Assembly: GCF_009806575.1 (NCBI RefSeq)
Contig: NZ_CP047095.1
Coordinates: forward strand, 1,282,001 to 1,346,000
DNA from: Rossellomorea marisflavi
Lineage (GTDB): Bacteria; Bacillota; Bacilli; Bacillales; Bacillaceae_B
Direction of reading: 5' to 3'
Length of the DNA: 64,000 nucleotides
Below are positions 26,733 to 35,274 of the stretch, one piece after another (the stretch's first letter is position 1; the number at the start of each line of letters is the position of its first letter). A model generated the notes under the pieces. The model had not been told where the DNA came from, made no database searches, and saw nothing but the letters and a program-made list of their open reading frames with translations. The position numbers and the translations under genes were made by a program.

Positions 26733-27161
26733 TTAATAGATGAGTACGAGAGAGGCAGCCATCAGGATGATAGCTATGACTTTCTCTTTGTTGATGCTGA
26801 TCTTTTCACTTCCGAGCCACCCTTTGTGCTCAATGATCATACTCATGATCATCTGTCCGACAATGACGCTGATCATGGACAGTCCAACTCCTACCAGTGG
26901 AACACTGATCACAAGGATGGTAAGATAGATGGTCCCGAAGAATCCACCGGTGAGCTGCCATTTTGGTGCTTTGAGGGAATGGGACAGCGAGCCTTTTCCG
27001 AGGAAAAGCAGGACAATACCGAGAATGATCGTTCCGACGAAAAAGTTATAAAAGCTGCTTTCCAATTTCCCGATCGTTTTCCCGAGCTCGCCGTAGATGG
27101 CTCCCTCTGTACTTAATGATGCACCTGCAATGAGGGCGACGATATAAACCCATAGCTTCAT
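26733..27161 (-). CDS. DUF606 (YdcZ) small membrane transporter, subunit 2
   Basis: 142 residues with five membrane helices. LIAGASLSTEGAIYGELGKTIG and VIVGQMIMSMIIEHKGWLG align with the paralogue downstream. ATG 27161 is chosen because AAGGAG lies 10 nt upstream; the longer open frame to 27254 runs into the neighbouring regulatory site. A half-palindrome like the one at the ArsR gene lies 27-44 nt upstream, suggesting ArsR control. Confidence 0.85.
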   Translation of the reverse strand: MKLWVYIVALIAGASLSTEGAIYGELGKTIGKLESSFYNFFVGTIILGIVLLFLGKGSLSHSLKAPKWQLTGGFFGTIYLTILVISVPLVGVGLSMISVIVGQMIMSMIIEHKGWLGSEKISINKEKVIAIILMAASLVLIY

Positions 27162-27187
27162 AGTATGATGACTCCTTAAATCTATAT

Positions 27188-27205
27188 TTCGAATAATATC
27201 GATAT
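27188..27205. promoter_or_regulatory. Candidate ArsR site before the DUF606 pair
   Basis: TTCGAATAATATCGATAT contains ATATCGATAT, which matches half of the ATCGATA-TT-TATCGAT palindrome at 27557-27572 beside the arsR start. Confidence 0.4.
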
Positions 27206-27213
27206 GATAACTC

Positions 27214-27240
27214 AAAAAAAGAGGCTTAAAGCTCCTCTTT
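27214..27240 (-). terminator. Terminator after the ArsR gene
   Basis: On the minus strand AAAGAGG / CCTCTTT flanks an AGCTTTAAG loop and is followed by a T run. It overlaps the arsR stop. Read-through into the DUF606 genes is possible. Confidence 0.6.
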
Positions 27241-27549
27241 GATCCACTTCGCAAGTTTCTCTATATTCTCTTCATTCCTTCGGTAGTACGTCCACTTTCC
27301 GTGACGTTCCGACTCCAATAATCCAGCCTTCTGCATCATAGATAAATAGTGCGAAACAGTGGATTGGGACATCCCGGCCCTTTCCGAAATATCACCAACG
27401 CACACGCCTCCTTTTTCACTCATATTCTTCGAAAGATGTGCAGAAGGCTTGTCGAAATGATCATAGGGATCTTTCAACCATTTCAACATTTCCAATCGAG
27501 TGCTGTTAGCCAACGCTTTGAAAATATCTACGTAGTTTTCCATGTGCAT
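27226..27549 (-). CDS. ArsR-family winged-helix regulator
   Basis: 107 residues: IFKALANSTRLEMLKWL, VGDISERAGMSQSTVSHYL, LLESERHGKWTYY form the ArsR/SmtB fold. The Cys in GGVCVGD is the only one and no ELCVCD metal box is present, so a metal ligand is doubtful. It begins 4 nt after the HxlR gene and lacks a clear ribosome site, so translation may be coupled. ATG 27543 is an alternative start. Confidence 0.87.
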   Translation of the reverse strand: MHMENYVDIFKALANSTRLEMLKWLKDPYDHFDKPSAHLSKNMSEKGGVCVGDISERAGMSQSTVSHYLSMMQKAGLLESERHGKWTYYRRNEENIEKLAKWIKEEL

Positions 27550-27553
27550 TAGA

Positions 27554-27928
27554 CTAATCGATATTTATCGATATGTCAACCGGAGAAACTTCATCGGAGA
27601 AAGGACCGTGGGCACGTCCCCATTTGTGCATGGCCTGAAGGACGGGCATCACCGTGCTGCCGAAATCGGATAAGCTATATTCTACTTTTGGAGGGACGGT
27701 GTCGTAGGATGTCCTGATGATGAAACCATCTTCCTCGAGCTCTTTTAACTGCTGGCTGAGCACTTTATGTGCGACGCCTGGAAGGAGTCTCCTCAGTTCA
27801 TTGTAGCGATGGACCCCATCCGTTCCAAGATGCCACAGGATCACGGTTTTCCACTTCCCGCCGATTTTTTTCAATGTATATTCAATGGAGCACTTCAGCT
27901 TTCCATTTTCACCTTTCTCAACTGCCAT
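27554..27928 (-). CDS. HxlR-family (MarR-like) redox/aldehyde regulator
   Basis: 124 residues. CSIEYTLKKIGGKWKTVILWHL, GVHRYNELRRLLPGVAHKVLSQQLKELEEDG are classic HxlR features; the N-terminal Cys (KLKCSIEY) corresponds to the redox/electrophile-sensing Cys in YodB, HypR and HxlR relatives. It is divergent from a glyoxalase-like VOC gene, which fits an electrophile-response module. An inverted repeat lies between the two starts. Confidence 0.9.
   Translation of the reverse strand: MAVEKGENGKLKCSIEYTLKKIGGKWKTVILWHLGTDGVHRYNELRRLLPGVAHKVLSQQLKELEEDGFIIRTSYDTVPPKVEYSLSDFGSTVMPVLQAMHKWGRAHGPFSDEVSPVDISINID
27557..27572. promoter_or_regulatory. 16-bp palindrome at the ArsR gene start
   Basis: ATCGATA-TT-TATCGAT lies 7 nt upstream of the arsR start and inside the last codons of the HxlR gene. 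Probable autoregulatory site of the ArsR protein. Confidence 0.5.
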
Positions 27929-27956
27929 TCAGTTCACCCTTTCTTACCTCCAGGTT

Positions 27957-27981
27957 AGTATCTCACAAAAAAGTGCATACT
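27957..27981. promoter_or_regulatory. Candidate HxlR operator
   Basis: AGTATCTCAC-N6-GTGCATACT is an imperfect inverted repeat in the 112-bp divergent region between the HxlR and VOC genes. AGTA...TACT half-sites are common for YodB/HxlR proteins. Confidence 0.45.
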
Positions 27982-28040
27982 TACATTCGGACGAATCGCC
28001 GATTATAATGAGGGCAATTCAACTAAAGGAGGACATGAAT

Positions 28041-28535
28041 ATGAAACCATATCCAAGATCATTTTCACATATCGGCCTTAGTGTGCCAAGCCTGGAGGAA
28101 GCGGTGAAGTTTTACCAGGAGGTATTCGGCTGGTATATCATCATGGAGCCTTCCGACGTGGAGAACGATGATAGTGCCATCGGACAAATGTGCCGTGACG
28201 TATTCGGCACTGAATGGGATACATTCAGGATCGCACACATGGCGACAGGTGATCGGATCGGAATCGAACTATTCGAATTCCCGCAAAATGAAGCCCCTGA
28301 GAACAACTTTGAATACTGGAAAACCGGCTTGTTCCATTTTGCGATCCAGGACCCTGACATCGAAGGGCTCGTGGAAAAAATCAAAGCACACGGCGGGAAG
28401 CAGCGCATGCCGATCAGGGAATACTACCCTGGTGAGAAGCCTTACCGGATGGTGTATGTAGAAGATCCTTTCGGCAATATCTTTGAAATTTATTCTCACG
28501 GTTATGAGCTGACGTATTCGGAAGGCGCGTACTGA
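28041..28535 (+). CDS. VOC-family (glyoxalase/dioxygenase-like) protein
   Basis: 164 residues with two beta-alpha-beta-beta-beta motifs: FSHIGLSVPSLEEAVKFYQEVFG at the N-terminus and YVEDPFGNIFEIYSHGYE at the C-terminus. His12 and Glu in FEIYS are likely metal ligands. ATG 28041 is preferred over ATG 28035 because AAGGAGG (28026-28032) is 8 nt away. The divergent HxlR regulator suggests it detoxifies or senses a reactive carbonyl; the substrate is not evident. Confidence 0.85.
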   Translation: MKPYPRSFSHIGLSVPSLEEAVKFYQEVFGWYIIMEPSDVENDDSAIGQMCRDVFGTEWDTFRIAHMATGDRIGIELFEFPQNEAPENNFEYWKTGLFHFAIQDPDIEGLVEKIKAHGGKQRMPIREYYPGEKPYRMVYVEDPFGNIFEIYSHGYELTYSEGAY

Positions 28536-28552
28536 CATCTAGAAAAAGTAGC

Positions 28553-28636
28553 AGAGGCTGGGACAAACGTGTTTCAGTCATAGAAATACCCGGATTCATT
28601 CGCCTAAGATAAGGTTGATGAATCCGGGTATTTTAA
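28553..28636 (+). repeat. MITE-like repeat, copy 2 (left-end fragment) with terminator
   Basis: AGAGGCTGGGACAAACGTG and the following hairpin match the left end of the repeat at 10133. The rest of the element is absent. ATACCCGGATTCAT / ATGAATCCGGGTAT (about 28586-28632) forms a strong stem followed by T residues and serves as terminator of the VOC gene. Confidence 0.75.
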
Positions 28637-28670
28637 TGGGCACTTTATAGTGTTTTCCAAAAATCAGGTC

Positions 28671-30350
28671 CTATAGGGGCAGGATGACCCTTACCCTTGT
28701 TCCTTCGTCAGGTGCACTCTGTACATTGATGGAACCGTTGTGCAGTTCAATCAGCTGTTTCGTAATGGCCATCCCGAGTCCGGTACCGCTTCCGGAATCA
28801 CTTGTGTTTGTTCCACGGTAAAAGCGTTGGAACAAGTGGGAGAGGGTCTCGGAATCCATTCCTTCTCCATCATCTTCAATTTTGATGACCAATAGTTGGT
28901 TTTCTATGGCTTCAGTGGAGATGGTGATCGTTGTACCATCTCCGTTGTGTTTGATGGCATTGGATAAGAGGTTGTCGAGGATCCGTTGAAACCACTTCCG
29001 GTCCACCATCCCGAGCATGGGGGTTTCCGTAGGAAGGAAGCGGATATCGGCTTGTGCCGTATTGATGAAATAAATGACGCTCCTCCGCACCGCTTCGTTG
29101 ATATCTGTCCTTTCTTTCCTAATGGGCAGGGCTTGGCTGTTGAGCTGATAAACGAGGGTGAGATCATCAAGGAGATCCTTCATGAATGCGGACTTATCCA
29201 CGATTGTACCGGCAAAATCCCTTATTTCTTCAGGAGTCCACTCATATTGATCGGACTGCAGCATCTGGGCATATCCGGTAATGGATGATAAGGGGGTTTT
29301 CAAATCATGCGATAGTCCGCTGATCCACTCTTCCCTTGAGCTGACCACCTTCTTTTCGTGCCTCTCGTTGCTCTTCAGTGTGTCCGTCAGCTTGGATAGC
29401 TGGCTGAAAAGTTCTTTGTATAGACGATAATTCCGTTTAAGCTTCCCGTTTTTCTTATAGATCGTGGATTCCCCGACCTGGTTGACCGGTTGGGAGTATT
29501 GACCGTCAGAGAGCTGCTTGATCCATTTAACCATGATCAAGAGAGGGGTGCCGAGATTCCGTGCATACCAAAAGGTGCTGAACAAGATCAGGAGGGCAAT
29601 GACGATAAGCGCGATGAACCACCCGTTATGGATCGGTACCGAAATGGGTGCTTCAGCAGGAGGGTGAATCCCTGATATCAGGATCTTTCCTGAGAGGGGA
29701 TCTTGGTGCACGGACTGATCCGGATCATCCAGCTGAAGGATGTCCTTGTACGTGTAGTTCTCTGAAGGTGGCCGGTCTCCATAAGCTTGAAGAACATTGC
29801 CATCAGGGTCGGTCAGTTGAATCCACACACCCTCTTTTTTTAGTTGCCGCTGATCTTTTGACGAAGGCAACCATTCTCCTTTACTCCAATCGACCTCATC
29901 TTTCACCTTGCTCAACCATTGCTTCTCAGGATGATGTTTCCCGAGCATCACGTAGGACGGTTCATCGTCCATATTCAGGATCTCCCACGTATGGATATCG
30001 GTAAAGGAGACCTCATCGGCAGCCGAAAGAAGATGTTTTGAAGAGAGAACGGAATCGGGAGCACCGTAAGATCCGGCAAAGTCTCCCCTGGAGTCCAGGA
30101 TGATCAACCAGCTCTTTTGCTTTTGAAGAATTTTTTGTAAATGTTGATCGATGGTTGCTTTGCCATCCTTGACCTCGACCCTGTCGGAAAAATAGAGTCC
30201 TTCTGCGGTGGTGAGGTCTTTTTCAATGGCAGAATTCATGGTGAGGAACGCGATGAATAAGAAAATGATCAAGATCGACAGCAATAATAGGAAGCCGGTC
30301 AGGATCAGGCGACCGAGGAGGTGGAGGATGAATCGAGTATGGATATTCAT
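28671..30350 (-). CDS. Membrane sensor histidine kinase
   Basis: 559 residues: first helix (LILTGFLLLLSILIIFLFIAF), an extracellular sensor of about 210 residues, second helix (WFIALIVIALLILFSTFW), then HisKA (SGLSHDLKTPLSSITGYAQ, phospho-His in SHDL) and HATPase (ILDNLLSNAIKHN, EDDGEGM, GSGTGLGM). It overlaps the preceding response-regulator gene by 4 nt. The regulator is frameshifted. A divergent ABC-2 transporter starts 150 bp beyond the regulator, so export or antibiotic sensing is a plausible role. Confidence 0.92.
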   Translation of the reverse strand: MNIHTRFILHLLGRLILTGFLLLLSILIIFLFIAFLTMNSAIEKDLTTAEGLYFSDRVEVKDGKATIDQHLQKILQKQKSWLIILDSRGDFAGSYGAPDSVLSSKHLLSAADEVSFTDIHTWEILNMDDEPSYVMLGKHHPEKQWLSKVKDEVDWSKGEWLPSSKDQRQLKKEGVWIQLTDPDGNVLQAYGDRPPSENYTYKDILQLDDPDQSVHQDPLSGKILISGIHPPAEAPISVPIHNGWFIALIVIALLILFSTFWYARNLGTPLLIMVKWIKQLSDGQYSQPVNQVGESTIYKKNGKLKRNYRLYKELFSQLSKLTDTLKSNERHEKKVVSSREEWISGLSHDLKTPLSSITGYAQMLQSDQYEWTPEEIRDFAGTIVDKSAFMKDLLDDLTLVYQLNSQALPIRKERTDINEAVRRSVIYFINTAQADIRFLPTETPMLGMVDRKWFQRILDNLLSNAIKHNGDGTTITISTEAIENQLLVIKIEDDGEGMDSETLSHLFQRFYRGTNTSDSGSGTGLGMAITKQLIELHNGSINVQSAPDEGTRVRVILPL

Positions 30351-31056
30351 CTGCTCCCCCTTGGAATCTCCAGTTTATACCCGAGCCCCCGGACGGTCAG
30401 GATGAGCTCAGGATTCCCTGGATCTTCCTCGATTTTCTCCCGCAACTTCCGGATGTGCACCATGACGGTGTTATCTTCCCCCATGAAGGCGTCTCCCCAC
30501 ACCTGCTCATAGAGCTGTCCTTTGCTGAAAAGCTGATTCGGGTGCTTACAAAAGAATAGTAATAATTGGTATACTTGAGCAGGAAGTCGAACGGATTCCC
30601 CCCGTACGAACACTTCTCCTGTCGATGTGTTCATTTCGATGGGTCCGCAGCTATGCACGGTCTGATCCTGTATCGTACTGATCTTCAACCTCCTGGATAG
30701 ATGTGCCTTGATCCTTGCAACGACTTCGAGGGGTTGAAGGGCTTGGTGATGTAATCATCAGCCCCGACTGCAAATCCCGATAACTTATCGAGGTCGCCGG
30801 CCTTGGCGGTCAGAAAGAAGATCGTGGCATCGGATTGCTCGCGGATCGATGGGCAAATCTCAAAACCTGTTTGATCAGGAAGCATCACATCCAAGAGTAT
30901 CAAATCATAGGTATGACTCTTACATAGGGCAAGTGCCTGTGAGGCAGTCTCTGCTTTATCAATCTTTGAAATTCCCTCTCTGAGGAGCAGGGTCTCAAGC
31001 ATATTCATAAGTGCCATTTCATCATCAACAATCAATAATCGTGCTTCATTCATCAT
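30347..31056 (-). pseudogene. OmpR-family response regulator, frameshifted
   Basis: Frame 1 from 31056 gives a full receiver (LLIVDDEMALM, phospho-Asp in LILLDVMLP, KPF) and ends at 30685 just after KPFNP. The winged-helix DNA-binding domain (EMNTSTGEVFVRGE, VWGDAFMGEDNTVMVHIRKL, VRGLGYKLE) continues in another frame to 30347. One extra C in the C4 run (GGGG at 30730-30733 on the plus strand) would restore PLEVVARIKAHLSRRLK and a protein of about 236 residues. Either a real loss or a sequence error. Start has AGGAG 6 nt upstream. Confidence 0.85.
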
Positions 31057-31208
31057 TAATCTCCTAACTTAACGGTGTTACACCTATCATATCATCAAAG
31101 TTTTAGTAGAATTAGAGAATTAAGGAAAAGTTAAGGTGGGATTTCACCTGCGTTAAATGTAGTGGATTATCCTTTTTGTATAGACAAATAAGAAAAGGAA
31201 GTGTTCAT

Positions 31209-31898
31209 ATGTTTGCCATCGCCAAAAGGGAATTCTTTCAATTATTCAAGGGGTTCAAGTCCATCGCCATCATCCTCATGCTCCTTGTCCCGACGTATTA
31301 TTTTGCGAAATTCTCCTCTATGTTCGAGAGCGCATTGGAGTTAACGCCCGATGAGGCGGATATGGCCCATTCAGCAGGCTTGCTGGTGGTCATGATTGTA
31401 TTCGGTCAACTGTTCGTCATGGGACTGTCGCATGACACGATGAACCGGGAGATGCATGAACGGACCATGAGATTCCTGTTGACCCGTACGTCAAGGCGGT
31501 CCATCGTGGCAGGCAAGTTCCTCGGGATCCTGGCATTCTGGTTTGCTTGCATCACTGTTTCCCACGTGATCATCGCGATTTTCTCACACCGATTCGATGC
31601 TTTCACATTCTTTCAGCTCATGGGTCTCATCGCTTGTCAGGTAGCCTTTACGGTCTTCCTGTCGACGGTGGTCCCGGTGCCTGCGTTGACGATGTTTATG
31701 AGTATCATTGCCGGAATCCTCCTTCCGATCCTCGGCTACTGGTTGGCATACACCTCGAATCCATGGTTCAGCTGGATGAAGTATGTTGATCCGAACTATT
31801 ATCTTGTCAGGGAAGATTATACGTTCTTGCTCATGTATCTTGATGCTTTCATTTTACTTTTACTAACATATATATTCTTCCGAAGGAGGGGATGTTGA
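31209..31898 (+). CDS. ABC-2 type transporter permease
   Basis: 229 residues with six membrane helices of the ABC-2 type: AIAKREFFQLFKGFKSIAIIL at the N-terminus, MHERTMRFLLTRTSRRSIVAGKF in the first cytoplasmic loop. Start ATG 31209 is used with AAAGGAAGTG upstream. The stop overlaps the ATPase start (TGATG). Probably regulated by the divergent two-component system. Confidence 0.87.
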   Translation: MFAIAKREFFQLFKGFKSIAIILMLLVPTYYFAKFSSMFESALELTPDEADMAHSAGLLVVMIVFGQLFVMGLSHDTMNREMHERTMRFLLTRTSRRSIVAGKFLGILAFWFACITVSHVIIAIFSHRFDAFTFFQLMGLIACQVAFTVFLSTVVPVPALTMFMSIIAGILLPILGYWLAYTSNPWFSWMKYVDPNYYLVREDYTFLLMYLDAFILLLLTYIFFRRRGC

Positions 31899-32809
31899 TG
31901 ATTACAACGAAAGGGCTGACAAAGTCGTTCGGGAAAAATCAGGTAGTCAAAGGAATCGATCTCACGGTGGAGAAGGGGGAGATCTTTGGGTTCCTCGGGA
32001 GGAACGGAGCAGGGAAATCAACGTTCATCAACATGCTGACCGGTATCGTGATACCAACTTCCGGTAGCTATTCCCTCCTAGGAGAAGAGGAGAATCACAA
32101 TGCAATCAAGCACAAGATCGGCGTCATGCCTGATTATTCAACATTCTATCAATCCATGACCGCACTGAAGCATCTGCAGTTCCTTGCCGGTGTATCGGGG
32201 AAAAAGGTATCCAAGGATACGTGCATGTCGGTGCTGGCCGCCGTCGGTCTAGAAGGGCATGAACATAAAAAAACCTCCAAGTTTTCCTTCGGTATGAAGA
32301 AGAAGCTTGGAGTGGCACAGGCCATCATCCATGATCCTGAATTGATCTTCCTTGATGAACCGACTTCAGGAATGGACGCAGAGTCGGTCCTGCAGATTCA
32401 GCACCTGATCCGTTCCCTGCAGAAACAGGGGAAAACGATTTTCATGACGTCTCATAACCTCGACGAAGTGGAAAAGATCTGTAACCGTCTTGCTATCATG
32501 AAGGAGGGGTGGATTATTAAAAGCGGCACGATGGAAGAGCTGAGGGCATTTTACCGCTCGAACATTGAAGTGAAAGTCAAACATTCACCCATCCCTGTCC
32601 GTGATCAAGAGGATCTGGAACAATGGCTTTCCATTAACGGTCGGGATCTCGAAATGGAAGAAACCCATTTTCATATAGTGGTGGAGGATGAGAAGAAGAT
32701 TGCTGACATCATCCGCGTCCTTAACCGGATCAAGGTTGACGTTTACCGGGTAGAGGTCGATGAACCAACCCTGGAAGAGATTTTCCTTGAAAGGGAAGAG
32801 GCAAAATAA
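31898..32809 (+). CDS. ABC transporter ATP-binding protein
   Basis: 303 residues. Walker A GRNGAGKST, signature FSFGMKKKLGVAQ, Walker B LIFLDEPTSG, switch MTSHNLDEV, plus a C-terminal extension of about 80 residues as in BcrA/NatA-like exporters. ATG 31898 is chosen because AAGGAGG is 8 nt upstream; the ATG at 31892 is too close. It energises the upstream permease. Substrate unknown; drugs or lantibiotics are common for this class. Confidence 0.9.
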   Translation: MITTKGLTKSFGKNQVVKGIDLTVEKGEIFGFLGRNGAGKSTFINMLTGIVIPTSGSYSLLGEEENHNAIKHKIGVMPDYSTFYQSMTALKHLQFLAGVSGKKVSKDTCMSVLAAVGLEGHEHKKTSKFSFGMKKKLGVAQAIIHDPELIFLDEPTSGMDAESVLQIQHLIRSLQKQGKTIFMTSHNLDEVEKICNRLAIMKEGWIIKSGTMEELRAFYRSNIEVKVKHSPIPVRDQEDLEQWLSINGRDLEMEETHFHIVVEDEKKIADIIRVLNRIKVDVYRVEVDEPTLEEIFLEREEAK

Positions 32810-32811
32810 AT

Positions 32812-32842
32812 GGCAAGGTGTCGCGAAGACACCTTGCCTTTC
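32812..32842. terminator. Bidirectional terminator
   Basis: GGCAAGGTGTC / GACACCTTGCC with a GCGAA loop between the convergent ABC ATPase and brnQ genes. Confidence 0.85.
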
Positions 32843-32844
32843 GT

Positions 32845-34164
32845 TTAGCCATCCCACTGTTCGCTCGTCCGTCGGTAACCGGAAATATGGTCCCATACAA
32901 AACCGATGACGGCACAGAGAAGAGCGGGAAGGGTCCACTCCAACCCATTAGCCGATAGAGGGATCCAGTCTACGGCGTGTTCGAGACTTTTCGGTACCAT
33001 ATTGAAACTGTGGAACGTTTCATAAAGTGAAAACGCACCCGTCATCCCCACCGAAAGGATGAACATCCTCCTGCTTTTCCCCAGGAAGAGCTGAGCAAGG
33101 GAGAGGACAACAAGAACGATGGCTATAGGATAGATCAAGGATAGAAGAGGTCCAGCAATCTTGAGGATCATATTCAATCCCAGGTTCGTAAAGAGAAGCC
33201 CGATCAAGGTGAATACCCCGACATACCCTTTATAGGAAAGGAGGGTGAAGCGCTCCTGGAAAAATTGAGCGCACGCATTGATCAGACCGACACAGGTTGT
33301 CAGGCAGGCGAGGATCACGATTGAACCGAAGATCAGATTCCCGCTGGGGCCGAATAGCTGTCCCGATGCCAGCACAAGGAGTTCGGCGCCGTTGGCAACA
33401 GCCTGGTCGGCAGGAATCACCCTTCCGATCCATCCGAGAGATACGTATACAAGAATGAGACCCAGAGCGGCAATCGATCCTGCACCGATCGTCCCTTTCA
33501 CAAGCTCACTCCGTTTGCTCATTCCTTTGGAGCGGAACCCATTTATGATGACAATGCCGAAAGCAAGGGCTGCGATGGCGTCCATTGTATAATAGCCTTC
33601 AATGAAGCCCGTAAGGAACGGGGAGTGTTGGAACTTGTCTGTTGTCGGTGCATCCCCGTACGAATAGGTGAAAAAGGCCTTAATGAATAGAATAGCCAAT
33701 ACGATGAGAAGTGCTGGAGTAAGCCACTGTCCCACAAGGTCGATGGCTTTCTTCGGATTCAGGCAGATCAAGAACGTCACTCCGAAGAAGATAATCGAGA
33801 ATAGGAGAAGAGGCATATGCCCCTGGACGGGAAGAATCTGTTCGAACCCGAGCTCGAATGCCACATTGGCGGCCCTTGGAATACCGTAGAAGGCGCCGAT
33901 GGATAAGTATACGATGATGGCGAAGATCATCCCGAAAAGGGGATGAACCCGTTCACCGATTGATAAAAGCCCATTCTTCGAAAGAGACACAGTGATGATC
34001 GTGAAGAAGGGAAGGAATACAGCTGAGAGAATGAAGCCAGTGATGGCAGGTATGAATGCATGACCTGATTCCATTCCAAGGGTAGGAGGGAAAATCAGAT
34101 TCCCGGCCCCGAAGAAAAGGGAAAAGAGCATGAATCCAGCTACGATAATATGTTTTTTATTCAT
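32845..34164 (-). CDS. brnQ: Branched-chain amino acid:cation symporter BrnQ
   Basis: 439 residues, about 12 membrane helices. N-terminal FMLFSLFFGAGNLIFPPTLG and AYYTMDAIAALAFGIVIINGF-like GYYTMDAIAALAFG are BrnQ/LIVCS signatures. It takes up Ile, Leu and Val with Na+ or H+. TCAGGAGGTT precedes the ATG. A T-box with an isoleucine specifier occupies the leader, so the gene is read when charged tRNA-Ile is scarce. Confidence 0.95.
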   Translation of the reverse strand: MNKKHIIVAGFMLFSLFFGAGNLIFPPTLGMESGHAFIPAITGFILSAVFLPFFTIITVSLSKNGLLSIGERVHPLFGMIFAIIVYLSIGAFYGIPRAANVAFELGFEQILPVQGHMPLLLFSIIFFGVTFLICLNPKKAIDLVGQWLTPALLIVLAILFIKAFFTYSYGDAPTTDKFQHSPFLTGFIEGYYTMDAIAALAFGIVIINGFRSKGMSKRSELVKGTIGAGSIAALGLILVYVSLGWIGRVIPADQAVANGAELLVLASGQLFGPSGNLIFGSIVILACLTTCVGLINACAQFFQERFTLLSYKGYVGVFTLIGLLFTNLGLNMILKIAGPLLSLIYPIAIVLVVLSLAQLFLGKSRRMFILSVGMTGAFSLYETFHSFNMVPKSLEHAVDWIPLSANGLEWTLPALLCAVIGFVWDHISGYRRTSEQWDG

Positions 34165-34199
34165 AATGTTGAACCTCCTGATTATATCCTGAAAAACAA

Positions 34200-34445
34200 A
34201 AAAGCCCGCCCCTTAAATAAAAAGGGACGAGCTTATACCCGCGTTACCACCCGAATTCCGCCTGCCAAAGAAGCAAGCGACACTTGAACGTACCAACATA
34301 CGTCTTCCTGTTAACGGTGGAAAACCGGCAGTGCTTACTCCGTTCGGCACTGCGTCTCAGGGATGATTTTCAATAGGGTACCGTTCGCCTGCTCCCACCA
34401 AATGCCGGCTCTCTTTGCAACAGTGTCCCAATCTACTCTTTCCCG
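34200..34445 (-). promoter_or_regulatory. T-box riboswitch (isoleucine) of brnQ
   Basis: Read on the minus strand, the leader shows the Stem I elements (GGGA...AGAGTA near 34444, AGAGAGCCGG distal motif), a specifier loop with ATC followed by A (34365-34367), Stem III (GCAGTGC / GCACTGC), the T-box GGGTGGTAACGCGGG (near 34238-34252) and a terminator AAGCTCGTCCCTT / AAGGGGCGGGCTTTTTT (34200-34233). The ATC codon points to tRNA-Ile. Confidence 0.92.
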
Positions 34446-34468
34446 TCGTTGACATTTACTATAGTAGT

Positions 34469-34498
34469 AATCTAGCACAGAAGGAATTCATTCGTCAA
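34469..34498 (-). promoter_or_regulatory. Probable sigma-A promoter of the T-box leader
   Basis: On the minus strand TTGACG (34493-34498), an 18-nt spacer and TAGATT (34469-34474), just upstream of Stem I. Confidence 0.45.
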
Positions 34499-34554
34499 TT
34501 TGTTTTTTAAATATAGTATTTATTCTGACATATAAGGGAGGAACCTGTAAACGC

Positions 34555-34959
34555 TTAGAATCCCTGTCTGACTTCATCGAACGATAAGGAGGAATGAAGA
34601 ATTTCTGATAAAGTCACTCTATAGCCATCAGGATCGATCAGGACGACTTCCCGTGCATTCCACGGTCGATCGACTGGCCCTTCCACAATGCTTGAGTCCG
34701 GAGCTCTCCCAGCAGTAAGGTGTACGTCATGCCACTGCAGATTGATGGTGATTCCCTGTGGATGAACGATTGATCCAGCAGGGATCAGCATTAGATCCTG
34801 GTATCTTTCACCGCGGATATGGGCCATCACCATCTTGTTTTCCTCCCCCCTAAGACTGTACACCTCGTTGAATTCCAAGACATCCTTGTACCATTTCACG
34901 GAACGCTCGATATCTCTCACTTCCATTTTCACAAACATGGGCATCGGATATGCTTCCAT
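34555..34959 (-). CDS. VOC-family (glyoxalase-like) protein
   Basis: 134 residues, one VOC module pair: FVKMEVRDIERSVKWYKDVLEF at the N-terminus and LIDPDGYRVTLSEIL near the C-terminus. It resembles bleomycin-resistance/glyoxalase proteins; the metal site is not obvious because the first position is Lys/Glu. AAAGGAGTGAC precedes the ATG. It stands alone upstream of the brnQ leader on the same strand, with no clear terminator between. Confidence 0.82.
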   Translation of the reverse strand: MEAYPMPMFVKMEVRDIERSVKWYKDVLEFNEVYSLRGEENKMVMAHIRGERYQDLMLIPAGSIVHPQGITINLQWHDVHLTAGRAPDSSIVEGPVDRPWNAREVVLIDPDGYRVTLSEILHSSLSFDEVRQGF

Positions 34960-35029
34960 TCTGTCACTCCTTTCTGTTGATATCCTTCACTGTAATCCAT
35001 GACGCTACGTAAAGGTCAACAAAAAAAAA

Positions 35030-35266
35030 GAGGGTGGGACAATACTAAAAAGGACCATTGAATGACGAACACGATCAGTATAGGCTCTTTATACCGCACA
35101 TGATTTCTGTGCAAGACTTCGCTTTCCGCGGGAGTCTTCGTCTTGCACTCCAATCAACCGCTGCTGGAAACCATATAACAAAATAAAAACCCGAATTCAT
35201 TTGCCTGATCGCAGGCAGATGAATCCGGGTTGTACTATGACTAAAACACGTTTGTCTCAGCCACTC
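35030..35266 (-). repeat. MITE-like repeat, copy 3 (inverted, internally deleted)
   Basis: The reverse complement matches copy 1 along its length, including the block TTGATTGGAGTGCAAGACGA, but a central stretch of about 60 bp is missing. Ends are GAGGGTGGGACAA and TTGTCTCAGCCACTC. The hairpin GAATTCAT...ATGAATCC near the right part can terminate the neighbouring gabD transcript. Confidence 0.78.
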
Positions 35267-35274
35267 GAAAAGGA

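Noticed and set aside
34545..34558. TGTAAACGCTTAGA, a cre-like sequence
   Set aside because: It lies at the 3' end of the VOC gene, about 50 bp beyond the T-box promoter, and mismatches the conserved CA end. Probably chance.
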